DNA of 64,000 bases, taken from contig OW818684.1 of NCBI GenBank assembly GCA_942493135.1, positions 6,448,001 to 6,512,000 of the forward strand, given 5' to 3'. Shown piece by piece: positions 27,034-36,402 of the stretch; position 1 is the first letter of the stretch; each line of letters begins with the position of its first letter. The notes below the pieces were generated by a model. It did not search any database and was not told the origin of the DNA. It saw only the letters and a program-made list of their open reading frames with translations. The position numbers and the translations under genes are program-made. This DNA is from Planctellipticum sp942493135 (GTDB taxonomy: Bacteria > Planctomycetota > Planctomycetia > Planctomycetales > Planctomycetaceae).

Positions 27034-27398
27034 GAGACCGCCTCAATCAATAAACGCAATTGGATGCAAAATCTGCGCCCACCGGCGCCGATGCGGGTTT
27101 TAACGGATCGCCGGTCGAATCCGCAATGTTCAAGGCCGACGGGAAGGGCAGGGAAGGGGGACGGAATGACGACTGTCGAAGCGACGGCGATGAGCGAAGG
27201 AGCAGAGATCGCAAAATGCAAAATGAAAAGTGCAAATCGCAAAATGAAGGCGGAGCCCGAGCGGATGTTGCTGAAGCGACTGTGCTTGCGGCGATGTGGG
27301 GAAGGTCCTAGGATCTCCGATTCTGCGGCGAATCCCGCAGGAATCCTGCGGTTTCAGCCTTCAGGCAAGGCGGCCATCAGAGAAGGAGCGGACCGGAG
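27034..27398. other. Divergent intergenic region between pfk and squalene-hopene cyclase genes
   Basis: About 365 bp carrying a family A heptamer repeat at 27211-27245. It should hold promoters for both divergent genes; none is clear by eye. Confidence 0.4.
27211..27245. repeat. Heptamer-periodic intergenic repeat, family A
   Basis: Plus-strand units are GCAAAAT, GCAAAAT, GAAAAGT, GCAAATC and GCAAAAT, in exact 7-bp phase. The copy at 34.6 kb has the same unit order with one change; the copies at 13.3 and 38/39.3 kb are in the opposite orientation. Confidence 0.8.
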
Positions 27399-29501
27399 AT
27401 GGGTTCAGGACGAATGGATTCTGCCGCAGAAATTATGGACGACCTCGTTCCCGCGTCGCGCCGTGCCGAGTATCCGGTCAGTCCGGAACGCCTGCAAAGG
27501 TCGATCGACCGGGCTCGCCAGTGCCTGCTGAGCCGACAGACCCCGGAAGGCTACTGGGTGGCGGAACTCGAAGGGGACACGATCCTCGAATCGGAGTACA
27601 TGCTGCTGCTGGCGTTTCTGGGACGCGGGCAGTCGGCGGAAGCGAAAGCCGCCGCCGCGTACATCTTGGACCAGCAGTGTCCGGACGGCGGCTGGGCGAT
27701 GTTTCCCGGCGGTCCGATCGAAATCAGCGGGGCGGTTAAAGCTTACCTGGCGCTCAAAATCACCGGTCACTCGCCCGAAGCGGGCTATATGGTCCGCGCG
27801 CGGCAGGCAATCATAGCGGCCGGCGGCATCGAGAAGGTCAACAGCTTCACCCGGTACTACCTGGCGATGTTGGGGCTGATTCCCTACAACCGCTGCCCGG
27901 CGGTGCCCCCCGAGATGATCCTGCTGCCCGACTGGGCGCCGTTCAATATCTACGAGATGTCGTCATGGTCGCGGACGATCGTGATACCGCTGAGTCTGCT
28001 CTGGGCGTTTCAGCCGGTGACGCGCTTGCCGGACGAGCACCGGGTCGACGAGTTATACGCCAGCCCGGACCGTCTGTTCCCCCGCCATGTGGAGGGAGTG
28101 AATCACGAGGCCGACGTCGGGCGGCTGGTGAGCTGGACCCGCTTTTTCCGGGCGGTCGACAGTTCCATCAAATTCTGCGAGCGGATGGGCTGGAAGCCGC
28201 TGCGAAAGCGGGCGCTCGAACAGTGCGAACAGTGGATTGTCGAACGGCTCGAAGGGAGCGACGGGCTGGGGGCCATTTTTCCGCCGATTATCTGGAGCAT
28301 CATTGGCCTGCGGTGCCTGGGCTATGCCGACGATCACCCGGTCGTGCTGAGTCAGTTCGCCGAACTGAACAAACTCTGCATCCTGGAGAATGGCAAGCTG
28401 CGGTTGCAGCCGTGCAAGTCGCCAGTCTGGGATACATCGATCGCGGTGATCGCGCTGCGGGATGCCGGGGTGCCGCGACAACATCCGGCCATCGCCAGGT
28501 CAATCCAGTGGCTGCTGAATCGGGAGATCCGGCGGCGGGGTGACTGGGCCAGGTCGCGGCCGGACGTGGAAGCGTCGGGCTGGGCGTTTGAGTTCAATAA
28601 CGAGTTCTATCCCGACTTTGACGACACCTGCATGGTGCTGATCGCGCTCAGCCGGTGTCTGCCGGATGAGTTCGGTTCCGAATGGACCGCGGACCTGCTG
28701 GGAATGCCAGGGCAGGACACGGAAATCGTGCTGCGGAGCCGGAGCGACAATCCGGAACAGACCGTCGCCGACTGGGAACGCGTGCGGCCGATGCTGCAGG
28801 CGATCCGCCGGGGTGTGCAATGGTTGCGGGCGATGCAGAGCAAAGACGGCGGCTGGGGGGCGTTCGACGCGGATAACACGAAGGAGTTTCTGACCAAGGT
28901 GCCGTTCGCGGACCATAACGCGATGATCGACCCGAGCTGGGCCGACATTACGGCGCGGATTGTGGAATCGCTTGCGTGCGTCGGCGTACCGATGAGCGAG
29001 CCGTTCATTCAGCGGGCGCTGCAGTTCGTGTGGGATCACCAGGAGCCGGATCACTGCTGGTTCGGCCGGTGGGGCGTGAACTACATCTACGGGACGTGGC
29101 AGGTGCTGGTCGGGCTGCGGCTGGCTGGAATTCCGCTGACAGACCCGCGAGTTCGAGCCGCGGTCGAGTGGCTGAAGCGGATGCAGCAGCCGTGCGGCGG
29201 CTGGGGCGAGTCGGCGTTGACGTATGACAAGCCGGAACTGCGCGGTACCGGAAATCCCACGCCCTCGCAGACCGCCTGGGCGGTGCTCGGGTTGATGGCG
29301 GCCGGCGAGACCGACTCCGAGGCCGTGCAGCGGGGGATTGGCTACCTCGTCGGAACGCAGCGTACGGACGGAGACTGGGAAGAGACCGACTTCACCGGGA
29401 CCGGTTTCCCGCGAGTGTTCTACCTGCGGTATCACGGCTATCGGCTGTATTTTCCGCTGATGGCGCTGGGACGGTATGCAGCGGCGCGGAATGTCGAATA
29501 G
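27399..29501 (+). CDS. shc: Squalene-hopene cyclase
   Basis: A 700 aa triterpene cyclase converting squalene to hopene and hopanol, precursors of membrane hopanoids. The catalytic DxDD motif is DFDD at residues 406-409 (FYPDFDDTCM). Several QW motifs are seen, such as QTPEGYWVAELEG, QQCPDGGWAMF, QSKDGGWGAFD, QPCGGWGES and QRTDGDWEE, typical of the alpha/alpha barrels. Other family stretches are NFYEM-like NIYEMSSWSRTIVIPL and WGVNYIYGTWQVLVGL. It acts as a monotopic membrane enzyme. The start is at 27399 or at an ATG 15 bp later preceded by AGGACGA. No hpn genes are nearby. Confidence 0.95.
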   Translation: MGSGRMDSAAEIMDDLVPASRRAEYPVSPERLQRSIDRARQCLLSRQTPEGYWVAELEGDTILESEYMLLLAFLGRGQSAEAKAAAAYILDQQCPDGGWAMFPGGPIEISGAVKAYLALKITGHSPEAGYMVRARQAIIAAGGIEKVNSFTRYYLAMLGLIPYNRCPAVPPEMILLPDWAPFNIYEMSSWSRTIVIPLSLLWAFQPVTRLPDEHRVDELYASPDRLFPRHVEGVNHEADVGRLVSWTRFFRAVDSSIKFCERMGWKPLRKRALEQCEQWIVERLEGSDGLGAIFPPIIWSIIGLRCLGYADDHPVVLSQFAELNKLCILENGKLRLQPCKSPVWDTSIAVIALRDAGVPRQHPAIARSIQWLLNREIRRRGDWARSRPDVEASGWAFEFNNEFYPDFDDTCMVLIALSRCLPDEFGSEWTADLLGMPGQDTEIVLRSRSDNPEQTVADWERVRPMLQAIRRGVQWLRAMQSKDGGWGAFDADNTKEFLTKVPFADHNAMIDPSWADITARIVESLACVGVPMSEPFIQRALQFVWDHQEPDHCWFGRWGVNYIYGTWQVLVGLRLAGIPLTDPRVRAAVEWLKRMQQPCGGWGESALTYDKPELRGTGNPTPSQTAWAVLGLMAAGETDSEAVQRGIGYLVGTQRTDGDWEETDFTGTGFPRVFYLRYHGYRLYFPLMALGRYAAARNVE

Positions 29502-29525
29502 CGAACTCGTGGAGAGCGGCCGGGC

Positions 29526-31478
29526 TTAGTCCATCGGCACTGGCCAGACGCGGACGGTGCCATCTTCGCTGGCGGAAGCGATTTTCTGTCCGTCGGGGGA
29601 AACGGCGACTTTCCAGATGCCGAGGCGGTGGCCGGTGTACGTTTTGACGGGCTTGCGGGTTTCCATATTCCAGACAGTCACTTCGCCTGGGATCTGAGGC
29701 TGTTCGACCGACATGGTCGCAGCGACGAGATGCTTGCCGTCAGGCGTAAACGCCAGCGATTGAATCGACGTGTTGCCGCCGATCAGCGCGGCCAGTTCCC
29801 GGCTCTCGTCGGTGGACCAGAGTTTGATCTCGTTGCTGCGTCCGGCGGTGGCGATGATCGTTTCGGTGGGCGACCAGGCGACGGCGCCGACCCGGCTGCC
29901 GTGGACTTCCCAGGTGCGGAGTTTTTCTCGCGTACCAAGATTCCACAGCGTCGCCTCGCGGGCGCCGACGGAGACCAGGCTCTGTCCGTCCGGGGCCATG
30001 GCGAGGCCGTTGATCCGTTCGCCGAGTCCCGTCGGCCATTCCAGCGGAATCGGTCGCCCGGCGTTTTCCCAGCGGCGCAGGTCGCCGCGGTCGTTCCCCA
30101 TCACGATGTACTGCTGATTGCGGGACAGAGTCAGCGCGAGAATGCGACCCGCCTGCGAGCCGATGACGGCTTGCTCGCCGGTCTCCAGATCGACGACGGA
30201 CACCGTCGTTTCGCGATACTCGGGGGATGTGCAGACGACGAGGCGGCCTTCGGCGTCGCTGTCGACGTGCTCGATATTGCCGACGTCGAGGTCGATGGAG
30301 TCCAGAATCGAGCCGTCGTCGGCCGAGTGGACCTGCAGCTTCCGGCTCCAGGCGGCAGGCACGAAGGCTTTGCCTTCTTTGACGAAGACGACGTCGAGCA
30401 CCGGCTTCGGGCCGATTTCAACAACGAGCGGGCCGTCGGCCGGGGAGGGGGCGGCGCGTGCCCAGCGTTCGGTGCGGAGATAGTCGACGCGACGCGTGAA
30501 GACCGCGGTATGCCAGCGGCCGTGGAGTTGCTCGATGGCTTCCAGAGCCGTCGGGCGATCGCCCGCGCGATGCGCCATTTCGGCCAGCAGTCCCCAGCGG
30601 AACGGGGAATCGGGGACTGGCTTGATCCAGTCGCGCAGTCCCTGGCGGACTCGCGGCCACTGAAACCCGTCGTCGGAGAATTCCTGGATCTCCCCCATGT
30701 GGAATGCAGTCACGGCGACGACCGCATAGGCGGTCTCGCCGGTCTTGTCGCGCATCTGAGCGGCGAGGTCGTCGGCCAGTCGCAGCAGGTCGCCTTCTTC
30801 GCCATACCACCTCGGAAGGGAATGATTGCACATCACGTCGATGGCGGCGGTAAACCAGGGATCGCAGGCGAGGGCGCGTTCGAGGAGTTCTCGCATGCGC
30901 GCTTCGGGATAGCCTTTCAGAACTCCGACTCCCATCCACGTGAAGTAAAAGAACGCGTCTCCCCCCTGGGGGCCCTTCAGGTCGGGTTCGGCTTCCTGGA
31001 GCAACTCTTCGGCCCGGCCGAGTGACTCTTCCATCCGTCGTTCGCTGCCGGGAGTGACGGTGTCGGCGAACCCGGTTCCGCGGGCGGTCCAGGCGGCCAC
31101 TCGAAGCGCCGTCGCGAGGGCCAGCCGGGTCGTGGCGGTGGGCTGCGCCGCATGCCAGGCTTCGATCTGCTGGATGCGATCGTCGACCAGTCGCTGATCG
31201 CGCCTGCCGTCTTTGTCGGTGGCTTCAGTCAGACCTTCGTAAAAGTCGAGGAGTTGCGAGCGGCCTGTCAGAAACGTGGGCCGCTCGCGGCGCAGGCGCG
31301 CTGCAGTTTCTTCCAGCTCGGCGTATTTCCGATCGAGAAGCTGTCGCTCGATGAGCACCTGGAAGTCGCGCGCGTCGGTGTTAAAGGCGGATTGCGCCTG
31401 GAGCTGCGAAGCGAAGCCGACGAGCAGCATGGCAAGGGATGCGAGGATCGCTGCGCGGCTGACTGTCGAGCGTGGCAT
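29526..31478 (-). CDS. Secreted protein with DUF4034-like N-terminal and WD40 propeller C-terminal domains
   Basis: A 650 aa protein with a signal peptide (to about residue 29, VGFASQLQAQ). Residues about 35-330 are helical and open with LLDRKYAELEETAARLRRER and FYEGL, similar to DUF4034, a family of unknown role with tetratricopeptide-like helices. The last 280 residues make a beta-propeller with WD40-type units (GLAMAPDGQSLVSVGAREAT, SLAFTPDGKHLVAAT, VAVSPDGQKIASASEDGT). The ATG at 31478 has GGAG 8 bp upstream. It is probably a periplasmic interaction scaffold; no enzymatic motif is seen. It converges on the cyclase gene, 24 bp away. Confidence 0.82.
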   Translation of the reverse strand: MPRSTVSRAAILASLAMLLVGFASQLQAQSAFNTDARDFQVLIERQLLDRKYAELEETAARLRRERPTFLTGRSQLLDFYEGLTEATDKDGRRDQRLVDDRIQQIEAWHAAQPTATTRLALATALRVAAWTARGTGFADTVTPGSERRMEESLGRAEELLQEAEPDLKGPQGGDAFFYFTWMGVGVLKGYPEARMRELLERALACDPWFTAAIDVMCNHSLPRWYGEEGDLLRLADDLAAQMRDKTGETAYAVVAVTAFHMGEIQEFSDDGFQWPRVRQGLRDWIKPVPDSPFRWGLLAEMAHRAGDRPTALEAIEQLHGRWHTAVFTRRVDYLRTERWARAAPSPADGPLVVEIGPKPVLDVVFVKEGKAFVPAAWSRKLQVHSADDGSILDSIDLDVGNIEHVDSDAEGRLVVCTSPEYRETTVSVVDLETGEQAVIGSQAGRILALTLSRNQQYIVMGNDRGDLRRWENAGRPIPLEWPTGLGERINGLAMAPDGQSLVSVGAREATLWNLGTREKLRTWEVHGSRVGAVAWSPTETIIATAGRSNEIKLWSTDESRELAALIGGNTSIQSLAFTPDGKHLVAATMSVEQPQIPGEVTVWNMETRKPVKTYTGHRLGIWKVAVSPDGQKIASASEDGTVRVWPVPMD

Positions 31479-31592
31479 CTGTCTACTCCGCAACGTGAAG
31501 CGTGACGGCCGTCTGGCGGTGTGATACGCTCCGGTTGTCGATGACTTCGTGTTCGAAGGGTGGATCGAAGAACCGCCGGGAGCCGAACGAGG

Positions 31593-32627
31593 ATGCGTAC
31601 GATCACCGCGATTCTAACGCTGTGCATGGCCCTGGACAATTCGGTGCTGCTGGCCGACGACGCCAAGCAGGCCGCGCGGTCGCTGGTGAACTGGGGTTCG
31701 CTCGACGGCGTGCTCCAGGACAACGGGCTGCCGGCCGGCTGGGTGGCCTATCCGCCGGGCTTCGAGCGATACGACTGCTTCGCGGTTCTCGACGACTTCC
31801 ACAGTGCGCCACGGGGACTCAGACTTTCGGCCGAGGCGGCCTGGGCCAGCATTATTGCGGGTCAGGAGCCTCTGGCGCGGGGAACTCGACAGGCCGCCAG
31901 GGCTTGGCTTAAGGTCCGTCCGGGGACTGTCGGCGAAGCGCTGATGCGAATCGACTATCTGAACGCTGGCGGCCAGACGGTGGGGAGCTCTCCCACGGTG
32001 ATGCTGCGAGCTTCGGATGCGCCGCAGACTGGCGCGTGGAAGCTGATGGCCGTCGAAGCCAGTTCCGCGGCGTTCCCGCAGGCGACGAAGTTTCAATTGG
32101 TAGCGGCGCAACGCGGCGGCGGGACGGCGGTCTGGGATGATTTCGATCTGCGGCAGTTCACCGATTCCAGCGCGACGAATCTGCTCAGTAACGGGGACTT
32201 CGAACAACTGGCCGGCGACGACTTTCCGAGCTGGCGGCTGTTCACGACCGCTGCCGTCGCCGTGTCCCTGACGCCGGTGACGGCGGAGACGCAGGGCGGG
32301 TGGATTTCCGCCGGCATCACGGGCGAGGCGAAATCTGCGGTCCTGTCGACGAACCGGCTGCCGATCGACTCGGGGAAAGCATATCGCCTGACAGGATGGC
32401 ATCGCGCTACGGCTGGAACCGGACAATTCAAACTGGTGTTCTGGAAAGAGGGGATGCACGTCGCGACGGTCACTTCAACGAAGCCGGCTCGCCCTGAATG
32501 GAACGCAAGTGACGACGTAATTGCTCCTGCGGCGATGATTCGCGGCGCGACGCACGTGACCGTCGAGTATGAAATGTCCGGAAAGTTCGACGTCGCCGTC
32601 GATGCAATGCGGCTGCGGGCGGAATAG
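31593..32627 (+). CDS. Secreted protein of unknown function with carbohydrate-binding-like modules
   Basis: A 344 aa protein with a signal peptide (MRTITAILTLCMALDNSVLL). It seems to contain two beta-sandwich modules: residues about 35-180 and 185-340. The second opens with TNLLSNGDFEQ, a phrase typical of CBM_4_9-like and related galactose-binding folds; both end in a statement of the type AVWDDFDLRQF or AVDAMRLRAE. No catalytic domain is attached. Start at 31593 is the ATG of the signal peptide, with GAGG immediately before it. The role is unknown; binding to glycans is an inference from fold-like features. Confidence 0.65.
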   Translation: MRTITAILTLCMALDNSVLLADDAKQAARSLVNWGSLDGVLQDNGLPAGWVAYPPGFERYDCFAVLDDFHSAPRGLRLSAEAAWASIIAGQEPLARGTRQAARAWLKVRPGTVGEALMRIDYLNAGGQTVGSSPTVMLRASDAPQTGAWKLMAVEASSAAFPQATKFQLVAAQRGGGTAVWDDFDLRQFTDSSATNLLSNGDFEQLAGDDFPSWRLFTTAAVAVSLTPVTAETQGGWISAGITGEAKSAVLSTNRLPIDSGKAYRLTGWHRATAGTGQFKLVFWKEGMHVATVTSTKPARPEWNASDDVIAPAAMIRGATHVTVEYEMSGKFDVAVDAMRLRAE

Positions 32628-32654
32628 GCCCGTAGCACGCTGACTTCGCCCGGC

Positions 32655-32966
32655 CTACTTGTCCCGCAGCTCGATGGAGAAGATTCTCTGAAGCGGAATG
32701 ATCTGGCCGCCATCGCCAACGATCAGAGCGGACGGATAAATCCGGCTGGGAACGACGTTCGACGTGGCGCTGCTCTGGGTGACAAAAGCGCCGGGGCTGG
32801 TTTCGTAAGTCACGCTTTCCAGAATGCCGGTGATGAGCGGCAGTTCGCCGGCGGTCGAGCGCCCGAGCAGGAATGCTGCGATTCCAACGGCCGCAACCGT
32901 CGCGAGCCAGAGGGCCGTCGACAAGCCCGGTCGCGCCTTCGGTTCGGCCCCGGGCTCCACGGTCAT
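32655..32966 (-). CDS. Small single-pass membrane protein of unknown function
   Basis: A 103 aa protein: a short polar N-terminus, one helix (TALWLATVAAVGIAAFLLG) and a soluble C-terminal tail of about 65 residues that ends QRIFSIELRDK. No family recognised. The ATG at 32966 has GGAG 9 bp upstream; a GTG 15 bp earlier is an alternative. It converges on the preceding secreted protein gene (27 bp) and lies upstream of no obvious partner. Confidence 0.6.
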   Translation of the reverse strand: MTVEPGAEPKARPGLSTALWLATVAAVGIAAFLLGRSTAGELPLITGILESVTYETSPGAFVTQSSATSNVVPSRIYPSALIVGDGGQIIPLQRIFSIELRDK

Positions 32967-33090
32967 TCGGTTCGGCTCCACGGCATGTGACGATGCCCAA
33001 CGGCACGTCCCAGCCAGTCTCGCCCGGCGCGGCAGGCGGAGTCAAAGCGAATGCGCTGAATTCGAGACCGAATCGTACTTCTACCCGTCT

Positions 33091-33855
33091 CTACCGCAGT
33101 TTTGCGAAGACAACCAGACGTTTTCGGCGGTCGATGCCGACGAGACCATCCGGCGTGACCGGATCGACCGCGATTCCCTGTCCCGGATACGGGCACTCCA
33201 GGGCTTCGACGAGCTCCAGTGAGGTTCCGGTTTCAGGGAGCCGGAGGCGGTACAGGGCTGCAAAGTGGTGATGCGTCGTCAGGAGCGTGTCGCCGTCCCA
33301 GAGGCCGCCCGAAGCGCTCATGCCGTCCCAGTCGGCAATGACTTCTTCGGGGAAGCTCCAGCGGGCCTGCTCGCGGAAGTCGTCGTCCATCCGCACCAGG
33401 ATCGTCCGAGCATTGTCGGCCTGGTAATGAGCGAAGCAGCACCACCAGTGCCGGTCGGCGGGATCGCGGATGCACCAGACCAGGCTGCCCGGAGGTTTCT
33501 CGAACGTGTGGAAGACCTGCAGGGAGTCGTTCGACGGATCGTAAACGCGGATATCGCTTTCCTCCGGCGTCTTCGGATAGTTCGAATGGGCGCAGTAGAT
33601 CTTGCCCCGCCAGACGAAGGCGCTGTTGAGGTGCTTGGCGTCCGGAGCAGTCCCGACGCCCAGCAGTTTTCCAGTCCCGCGGTCATACCGGGCGACGTGG
33701 GTGTTCGAAACGGCGTATGTGAACCGCTCGTCGGCAGCCGCAGCCTGCGTGGCATACTCGGACTTGAGAGTGGCCGACTCGATCCAGCCGGGAGCAAGGG
33801 GGAGCTTTGATTCGGGCGGGGCGGAGAGAAGGAGCGTCAGCAGGAAGGGGAGCAT
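33091..33855 (-). CDS. Secreted beta-propeller-like protein of unknown function
   Basis: A 254 aa protein with a short signal peptide (MLPFLLTLLLSAPPES). The body has repeating beta-strand patterns: YAVSNTHVARYDRGTGKLLG, IYCAHSNYP, DIRVYDPSNDSLQVFHTF, GGLWDGDTLLTTHHHFAALY, and AVDPVTPDGLVGIDRRKR. This suggests a five- or six-bladed propeller, perhaps a sugar- or ligand-binding protein, but no family was recognised. The ATG at 33855 has GGAG 10 bp upstream and begins the signal peptide. Longer upstream extensions of the frame look like non-coding sequence. Confidence 0.65.
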   Translation of the reverse strand: MLPFLLTLLLSAPPESKLPLAPGWIESATLKSEYATQAAAADERFTYAVSNTHVARYDRGTGKLLGVGTAPDAKHLNSAFVWRGKIYCAHSNYPKTPEESDIRVYDPSNDSLQVFHTFEKPPGSLVWCIRDPADRHWWCCFAHYQADNARTILVRMDDDFREQARWSFPEEVIADWDGMSASGGLWDGDTLLTTHHHFAALYRLRLPETGTSLELVEALECPYPGQGIAVDPVTPDGLVGIDRRKRLVVFAKLR

Positions 33856-34127
33856 CGGGGCGAACTCCGGCCGGGTGATCGGAACTTGTCCGGCCGGAGG
33901 ATACACCGACGGCATGAAGAGATGAGGAAGAATTCCGCGGACTGGGTGGCAACCAGCGACAGGTCGGGAATCCGACCGGTCAGCGTGAAACCAATCAAGC
34001 GTCCGCCGGCCGGCGAACGCCAGTTCGCCAGGAATTCCCGCTGCAGCAGGAATCCCCCATCGCCGCCGAATGCGGCATCCACGTCCAACCCATCTCGAAG
34101 TCGGCAGCCGGTGCCGCGTGTGGCGGC

Positions 34128-34391
34128 CTAGTCGTGGCGTTTGGGGAGGGCTGCGGAGTAGAGCATGGTGACGGTGCCGATGGACATGAGGCTGAAGGCC
34201 ATCCATTCGGGCGGGTCGATGACGGGGCGGGACTCCCGTTCCACGATCTGGCTGCTGGCGAGCATGCCGCGGAAGCCCTGGTCCCGGTTCTTGTCGTCGA
34301 CTTTGTTGAGGACGAGCTTGTCGATGGTCAGGAACGAGACGCCCCAGAGAGCCACAAACACGCCGGCGGCGAAGAACGACGCTCGGATCAT
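34128..34391 (-). CDS. Small two-helix membrane protein of unknown function
   Basis: An 87 aa protein with a helix at residues 2-22 (IRASFFAAGVFVALWGVSFL), a polar middle with KVDDKNRDQGFRGMLASSQ, and a second helix near the C-terminus (WMAFSLMSIGTVTMLYSAAL). No family recognised. The ATG at 34391 has AAGGTG 8 bp upstream. An open extension to 34634 exists but its first codons are a heptamer repeat, so it was rejected. It is divergent from leuB. Confidence 0.65.
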   Translation of the reverse strand: MIRASFFAAGVFVALWGVSFLTIDKLVLNKVDDKNRDQGFRGMLASSQIVERESRPVIDPPEWMAFSLMSIGTVTMLYSAALPKRHD

Positions 34392-34755
34392 GGGTCGATC
34401 ACCTTGTGAGGGAGAGACTGGATTCGGAGCATCCGTGCTGCTCGCGTGAAACGGTCTGGCCCGCCTCCCTGAGGCGCCGCGTACTCGGGTTATCGGCCGG
34501 ACGGGGGGACGGACTTCAGCGGATGTCAGGAGGCGCGGTCTGCGGGAGAGGATCGGGTTGGGAAAGGGGGCCGGCGCCGTGGCGGAATGGCTGGAAAGCA
34601 GTGCAAAATGAAAAATGAAAAGTGCAAATCGCAAAATAGTGAAAGCGCGACGGAGAGATGCCGACGGGGGCGGCTGGCTTTCACGGCGGGACTGCTGCGC
34701 GTAACATAGGGAGCTGTCACTGGTTTGGTCGGATTCACAGAAAGGCGGTTCTGCG
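34392..34755. other. Divergent intergenic region upstream of leuB
   Basis: About 360 bp with a family A heptamer repeat at 34603-34637 and the leuB ribosome binding site. No leader peptide or riboswitch for leucine control was recognised. Confidence 0.4.
34603..34637. repeat. Heptamer-periodic intergenic repeat, family A
   Basis: Plus-strand units are GCAAAAT, GAAAAAT, GAAAAGT, GCAAATC and GCAAAAT. Compared with the copy at 27.2 kb only one base in 35 differs. Confidence 0.8.
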
Positions 34756-35826
34756 GTGCAAGCGAGGATTGTGCTCCTCCCGGGGGACGGGATTGGTCCG
34801 GAAGTTGTCGCTCAGGCGCAGCGGGTGCTGGACCGCGTGGCGGCGAAGTTCGGCCATCAGTTCGAGTTCAGTACGCATGCCATCGGCGGTTGCGCGATCG
34901 ACGAGTTTGGCGACCCGCTGCCCGAACAAAGCCTGACTGCGTGCCGGGAGGCCCAGGCCATCCTGCTGGGGGCGGTCGGCGGACCGAAGTGGGACGATCC
35001 GAACGCGAAGACCCGCCCGGAAGTCGGCCTGCTGAAGATCCGCAAGGAACTCGGGCTGTTCGCCAATCTGCGGCCGATTCAGGTGCTGCCGCAAATGGCG
35101 GCAGCGTCGCCCCTGAAACAGGAAATCGTGGTGGGGACGGACATTCTGTTCTTCCGCGAGCTGACCGGCGGGTTGTACTTCGGGAAGTCGGGCAAAGAGA
35201 CGACCGCCGAAGGAGAAACCGCCTGGAATACGATGATTTACAGCACGCACGAGATCGAGCGGATCGTGCGGATGGCGGGGCAGGCGGCCCGCGGTCGTCG
35301 GAAAAAAGTGACTTCGGTCGACAAGGCCAACGTGCTCGAAGTGTCTCGCTTGTGGCGGCGGGTCTTCGAACGAGTGATGAAGGACGAGTTTCCGGACGTC
35401 GAGTTCGAGAACGTACTTGTCGACGCGATGGCGATGCACCTGATCGCCAGGCCGACGAAGTTCGACGTCGTGGTGACCGAAAACCTGTTCGGCGACATTC
35501 TGACCGACGAAGGGTCGATGCTGCCGGGTTCGATGGGGCTGCTGCCGTCGGCGTCGCTGGGAGCGGACGGTCCTGGACTGTACGAGCCAATTCACGGTTC
35601 GGCCCCCGACATCGCCGGGCAGGGGATCGCGAACCCCCTGGCGACGATTCTCGCGTCGGCAATGCTGCTGCGGCACTCGCTGAAACTGGAGGCGGAGGCC
35701 AAAGCGGTCGAGGCGGCGGTCGACGCCGTGCTTTCGGCGGGACATCGGACGAAAGATCTGGCGGCGGGAGGAGTCTCGGTGACGACGGCTCAGATGGGGG
35801 ATCTGGTGCTGGCAGCGCTGAATTAG
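34756..35826 (+). CDS. leuB: 3-isopropylmalate dehydrogenase
   Basis: Cytoplasmic enzyme of leucine synthesis (356 aa) that oxidises and decarboxylates 3-isopropylmalate with NAD+. Motifs: LLPGDGIGPEVV at the N-terminus, GAVGGPKWD, LGLFANLRP, TDILFFRELTGGLYFG, VDKANVLEVSRLWRRV (the catalytic Lys), VVTENLFGDILTDEGSMLPGS with metal-binding Asp residues, and YEPIHGSAPDIAGQG for NAD. Length is normal. The start is GTG at 34756 with AAAGGCGG about 8 bp upstream. No other leucine genes are adjacent. Confidence 0.96.
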   Translation: MQARIVLLPGDGIGPEVVAQAQRVLDRVAAKFGHQFEFSTHAIGGCAIDEFGDPLPEQSLTACREAQAILLGAVGGPKWDDPNAKTRPEVGLLKIRKELGLFANLRPIQVLPQMAAASPLKQEIVVGTDILFFRELTGGLYFGKSGKETTAEGETAWNTMIYSTHEIERIVRMAGQAARGRRKKVTSVDKANVLEVSRLWRRVFERVMKDEFPDVEFENVLVDAMAMHLIARPTKFDVVVTENLFGDILTDEGSMLPGSMGLLPSASLGADGPGLYEPIHGSAPDIAGQGIANPLATILASAMLLRHSLKLEAEAKAVEAAVDAVLSAGHRTKDLAAGGVSVTTAQMGDLVLAALN

Positions 35827-36023
35827 GCCCGCATTCTGTTTGACGAACTGGTGGCCGGGGCAGGAGCGTCTTCGCGATGCCCTGGGGTTTGAAGACCGGG
35901 GCTTCCCTGCGGGCCAGCCCCGGCCACCCGAGCGCTTGTGCCAATGTATGCCAGGATTTGGTCGGTTGGAACGGGACGTGCTGAGCGTCTCTCTCTGGAG
36001 GGGCTTTCCGTCGCGGCGAACCT

Positions 36024-36386
36024 TTGAGGATCTCCATCCTGACTGACGAACTGCTGCCGTTGTTTGCGTTCGGGACGCTGCGGACGGGTCAGTGCAATCA
36101 TCATCATCTGGCGGGGCGGTTCGAACGGAGCGTTCCGGCCCGGCTGGAAGGCTATACTCGGGTAGCGGAGCTGATGATCGCCCGGGCGGATGGCTGCGTT
36201 GTGGATGGCGAATTGTTTTTCCTCGATCTGGCGCGGTACGTGGAGACGCTGGCCGGCTGCGATGAGTTGGAAGAAATTCCGCCGGGGACGCTGCGCGGGG
36301 CGGAGTATCAGCGGAAGCGAGTGACGGTTCTCACGGAAGACGGTCCGGTCGATGCCTGGGCGTATGTGGAGCCCGAACCGGAGTGA
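36024..36386 (+). CDS. Gamma-glutamylcyclotransferase-like (AIG2/GGCT fold) protein
   Basis: A 120 aa protein with the GGCT-fold opening LLPLFAFGTLRTGQCNHHHL, and a YTRVAEL, VDGELFFLD and ETLAGCDELEE series where an acidic residue would be the catalytic base. Such proteins cyclise gamma-glutamyl amines or peptides, but many members have no assigned substrate. The frame has no ATG; TTG at 36024 is the best available start, and GAGGA just after it may instead serve a start a few codons later. It is 16 bp upstream of the next gene, so the two may form an operon. Confidence 0.72.
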   Translation: MRISILTDELLPLFAFGTLRTGQCNHHHLAGRFERSVPARLEGYTRVAELMIARADGCVVDGELFFLDLARYVETLAGCDELEEIPPGTLRGAEYQRKRVTVLTEDGPVDAWAYVEPEPE

Positions 36387-36402
36387 ACGGGAGAGGGAAC
36401 TG

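Noticed and set aside
27246..27398. Promoter for squalene-hopene cyclase
   Set aside because: No pair of -35/-10 hexamers with acceptable spacing could be defended by eye.
24005..27531. Two long plus-strand open frames over pepA and pfk
   Set aside because: Both are antisense shadows; the minus-strand frames carry the M17 signature and the PFK motifs.
34392..34634. N-terminal extension of the small two-helix membrane protein
   Set aside because: Its first codons (MRFALFIFHFAL) are simply the heptamer repeat read as protein; the ATG at 34391 has a good ribosome binding site.
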